This document shows, in pieces, positions 6,229 through 7,924 of a DNA stretch of 7,924 nucleotides. Position numbers and translations under genes: made by a program. Location of the stretch: the NCBI GenBank assembly GCA_964614095.1, contig CAZTJO010000053.1:1-7924 (forward strand), written 5' to 3'. Source of the stretch: CAZWKX01 sp964614095 (GTDB lineage: Bacteria; Actinomycetota; Acidimicrobiia; Spongiisociales; UBA11373). The notes beneath the pieces were generated by a model. The model worked only from the letters and a program-made list of their open reading frames with translations, did no database searches and was not told where the DNA came from. Every line of letters begins with the position of its first letter. Positions within the stretch are counted from its first letter, which is position 1.

Positions 6229-7059
6229 GTGCGGGACCGGCTCCTTACCAGCGAGCGGCACACGCTGGTTATGGGTGTGGTGAACACCACGCCGGACTCC
6301 TTCAGCGATGGCGGCAAATTCCTCGACCCGGCGCTCGCCATCGATCGGGGCCTGGAGATGCTTGAACAGGGTGCGGATATCGTCGACGTTGGTGGCGAAT
6401 CGACCCGGCCCGGTGCCCGGCCCGTAGACGCCGACGAGGAGAAGCGCCGGGTGCTGCCGGTGGTCTCGGCCTTGGCCGCCGGCGGGGCCGCGGTGTCGAT
6501 CGATACCTCAAAGCCGGAGGTGGCGGCGGCCGCGCTCGATGAGGGAGCCGTCATCGTCAACGACGTGACCGCCCTTGCCGACCCGGAGATGGCGGCCGTG
6601 GTGGCCGGCTCCGGGGCCGGGATTGTGCTCATGCACATGCTGGGCACGCCGCGAACCATGCAACGGGACCCGCAGTACGGCGATGTGGTCGCCGAGGTGG
6701 CCGAATACCTGGCGGGCCGGGCCCAGGTGGCGCTCGACGCTGGTATCAACGGCGAATGCATCTGCATCGATCCGGGCATCGGTTTCGGCAAAACGCTCCA
6801 GCACAATCTGATGCTGCTGCGGAGTGTGCCGGTCTTTGCCGCCGGGCCCTATCCCGTATTGGTGGGCGCGTCACGCAAATCGTTCCTGGAACATTTGCTT
6901 GGTCCCATTCCCGTGGAAGAGCGTGACCCGGCGTCGGCGGCGGCCGACGTTCTTGCCATCGCCGGTGGAGCTGCCATTGTGCGGGTGCATAACGTGGTGG
7001 AGGGGCTACGCACAGCGCGCGTGGCCGACGCTATCGTGAGGGCCGCAGGAGGCGACTGA
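6229..7059 (+). CDS. folP: Dihydropteroate synthase
   Basis: The 276-residue TIM-barrel enzyme condenses 6-hydroxymethyl-dihydropterin pyrophosphate with p-aminobenzoate to give dihydropteroate; sulfonamides target this enzyme. Both family signatures are intact: MGVVNTTPDSFSDGG (15-29, metal-binding N19) and DIVDVGGESTRPG (50-62). IDTSKP (91-96), ND at 111-112, MHM (135-137), DPGIGFGK (181-188), SRKSF (215-219) and the terminal RVH (252-254) are also present. GTG 6229 is the only ATG, GTG or TTG start in the frame but has no good Shine-Dalgarno. The frame stays open and protein-like upstream to a CTG at 6184 that overlaps the ftsH stop, so the true protein may be 15 residues longer. In other actinobacteria folE often lies between ftsH and folP; here it does not. 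Confidence 0.95.
   Translation: MRDRLLTSERHTLVMGVVNTTPDSFSDGGKFLDPALAIDRGLEMLEQGADIVDVGGESTRPGARPVDADEEKRRVLPVVSALAAGGAAVSIDTSKPEVAAAALDEGAVIVNDVTALADPEMAAVVAGSGAGIVLMHMLGTPRTMQRDPQYGDVVAEVAEYLAGRAQVALDAGINGECICIDPGIGFGKTLQHNLMLLRSVPVFAAGPYPVLVGASRKSFLEHLLGPIPVEERDPASAAADVLAIAGGAAIVRVHNVVEGLRTARVADAIVRAAGGD
7047..7052 (+). promoter_or_regulatory. Consensus Shine-Dalgarno for the phosphatase-like gene
   Basis: AGGAGG lies inside the last codons of folP, 7 nt before ATG 7060, and that ATG directly follows the folP TGA. It is a full consensus site with good spacing. It fixes the start of the downstream gene and suggests that gene is well translated and coupled to folP. Confidence 0.7.
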
Positions 7060-7542
7060 ATGGCGATTTCGGGATTGGAGCCGAGGGATTTCACTTGGGT
7101 GATCTCGAGCCGGCTTGCCGTATCCGAGCGTATCGGCGGCTACGGGTTCCAGCATCGGCGTGTACGGCGGGAAGAGGAGATCTCCTGGCTGGCCGACAAA
7201 GGCATCACCTCGGTTCTCTCTCTGCTGGAGGGCAACCAGAACATCGCCGCCTATGAAGCCGCCGGCATGGCCGCCTACCACGAGCCTTTTGTCGATTTGG
7301 AGCGGGAGACGGTGGAGCGAGTGTTCAACACCATCCACGGTGCCCTCGCCGATCGGAAAACTGTGCTGCTGATACACCGCGACATCATCGACGATGCCCT
7401 TGCTGGAGTGCTTGCCGGGTATCTGGTGTTCTCTCGGCTCATCAGCGATCCCATCCTGGCCACGGCCACCATCCAGGAGATCCTGCGCCGGCCCTTGGGC
7501 CCGGAGGCCCGCTCGATCATCCCCGAGCCGCTGGAAGCTTGA
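7060..7542 (+). CDS. Dual-specificity-phosphatase-like protein lacking the catalytic Cys and Arg
   Basis: The 160-residue soluble protein has the layout of a small tyrosine/dual-specificity phosphatase. It opens with FTWVISSRLAVSERIGG (11-27), then ISWLADKGITSVLSLLE (41-57), then a possible general-acid-loop Asp (D79 in PFVDLE). A hydrophobic strand TVLLIH (101-106) leads into the phosphate-loop position, and the helix after it ends in GYLV (120-123). The expected HC-x5-R signature reads H106-R107-x5-A113, so the nucleophilic Cys is Arg and the phosphate-binding Arg is Ala. Known phosphatase chemistry therefore looks impossible, and the protein may be a pseudo-phosphatase used for binding or regulation. 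The reading frame is intact with a consensus ribosome-binding site, which argues against a decayed gene. It sits between folP and folK, where folB is usual. The fold call is by eye; an unrelated fold is possible. Confidence 0.7.
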   Translation: MAISGLEPRDFTWVISSRLAVSERIGGYGFQHRRVRREEEISWLADKGITSVLSLLEGNQNIAAYEAAGMAAYHEPFVDLERETVERVFNTIHGALADRKTVLLIHRDIIDDALAGVLAGYLVFSRLISDPILATATIQEILRRPLGPEARSIIPEPLEA

Positions 7543-7545
7543 TCG

Positions 7546-7924
7546 GTGGTCCGGGCCGCGCTCGGCCTCGGGTCGAACCTGGGCGATCGTCACTCACACC
7601 TCGTTTTTGCCACTATCGCCTCCATGGCCGCCGGTGAGCTGGTGGCGGTGTCGTCGCTATACGAGACCGAGCCCATCGGGGGCCCGCCGCAGGATGCCTA
7701 TCTGAATGCCGTTGTTGTGGTCGAGACGGAGTGGGGCGCCCGGGAGCTGCTGGATTTTGCCCTGGCCCTGGAGGCGGCGGCCGGCCGGGAGCGGCGCCGG
7801 CGCTGGGAGCCGCGTTTGCTGGACATCGACCTGCTCCTGTACGGGGACGCCGCCATCGACGAGCCGGGATTGACCGTGCCTCATCCCCGGCTGGCGCAGC
7901 GGCGGTTTGTGCTGGAGCCTCTTG
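7546..7924 (+). CDS. folK: 2-amino-4-hydroxy-6-hydroxymethyldihydropteridine pyrophosphokinase, partial (3' end beyond window)
   Basis: The visible 126 residues are the N-terminal part of HPPK, which transfers pyrophosphate from ATP to 6-hydroxymethyl-dihydropterin to make the FolP substrate. GLGSNLGDR (7-15) and YETEPIGGPPQDAYLNAV (39-56) are standard. The family signature RWEPRLLDIDLLLY (86-99) carries the two metal-binding aspartates D93 and D95. HPRLAQRRFVLEPL (113-126) runs off the window end, so roughly 30-40 residues of a usual 160-residue protein are missing. GTG 7546 is the earliest start, because the preceding gene's TGA lies in the same frame one codon upstream. GGAAG (7533-7537) lies 8 nt before it. 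FolK and FolP act in consecutive steps, consistent with the shared operon. Confidence 0.95.
   Translation, partial: MVRAALGLGSNLGDRHSHLVFATIASMAAGELVAVSSLYETEPIGGPPQDAYLNAVVVVETEWGARELLDFALALEAAAGRERRRRWEPRLLDIDLLLYGDAAIDEPGLTVPHPRLAQRRFVLEPL

Noticed and set aside
1..7924. CRISPR arrays, insertion sequences, prophage or integrase attachment at the tRNA gene
   Set aside because: No spaced direct repeats, transposase or integrase motifs were seen, nor any repeated copy of the tRNA 3' end elsewhere in the window.

Overview
This 7.9 kb window is GC-rich, tightly packed and almost entirely coding. It looks like the chromosome of an actinobacterium. The reasons are the SigR/RsrA-type redox sigma/anti-sigma pair, a zincin of the actinobacterial 'F420-biosynthesis-associated' type, and the order metalloprotease-tilS-hpt-ftsH-folP-...-folK, which resembles the arrangement in Mycobacterium and Streptomyces. 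An Acidimicrobiia-like lineage is possible, but this is a guess from gene content and style and cannot be settled from the window.

Left part (1-1212): a tRNA-Thr(CGU) gene lies on the minus strand, divergent from a plus-strand redox-stress operon. The operon holds a SigR/SigH-like sigma factor, an 83-residue RsrA-like zinc anti-sigma factor overlapping it by 4 nt (ATGA), and a 63-residue unrecognised Cys/His protein. A long two-part stem-loop follows at 1212-1265.

Middle part (1299-4158): a HExxH zincin_2-family protein, tilS (tRNA-Ile2 lysidine synthetase) and hpt (hypoxanthine phosphoribosyltransferase) overlap one another, by 22 nt and 4 nt, and are probably co-transcribed. A 118-nt gap follows, containing a possible sigma70-type promoter.

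Right part (4277-7924): ftsH (membrane AAA+ metalloprotease), folP (dihydropteroate synthase), a dual-specificity-phosphatase-like protein whose catalytic Cys and Arg are both missing, and folK (HPPK, cut by the window end). The usual actinobacterial neighbours folE (between ftsH and folP) and folB (between folP and folK) are absent. The pseudo-phosphatase sits exactly where folB is expected.

The genes are mostly housekeeping: tRNA modification, purine salvage, membrane protein quality control and folate synthesis, beside a thiol-stress regulator. The two least explained items are the inactive-looking phosphatase-fold protein inside the folate operon and the small Cys/His protein behind rsrA. 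I found no mobile element, CRISPR array or prophage signal.
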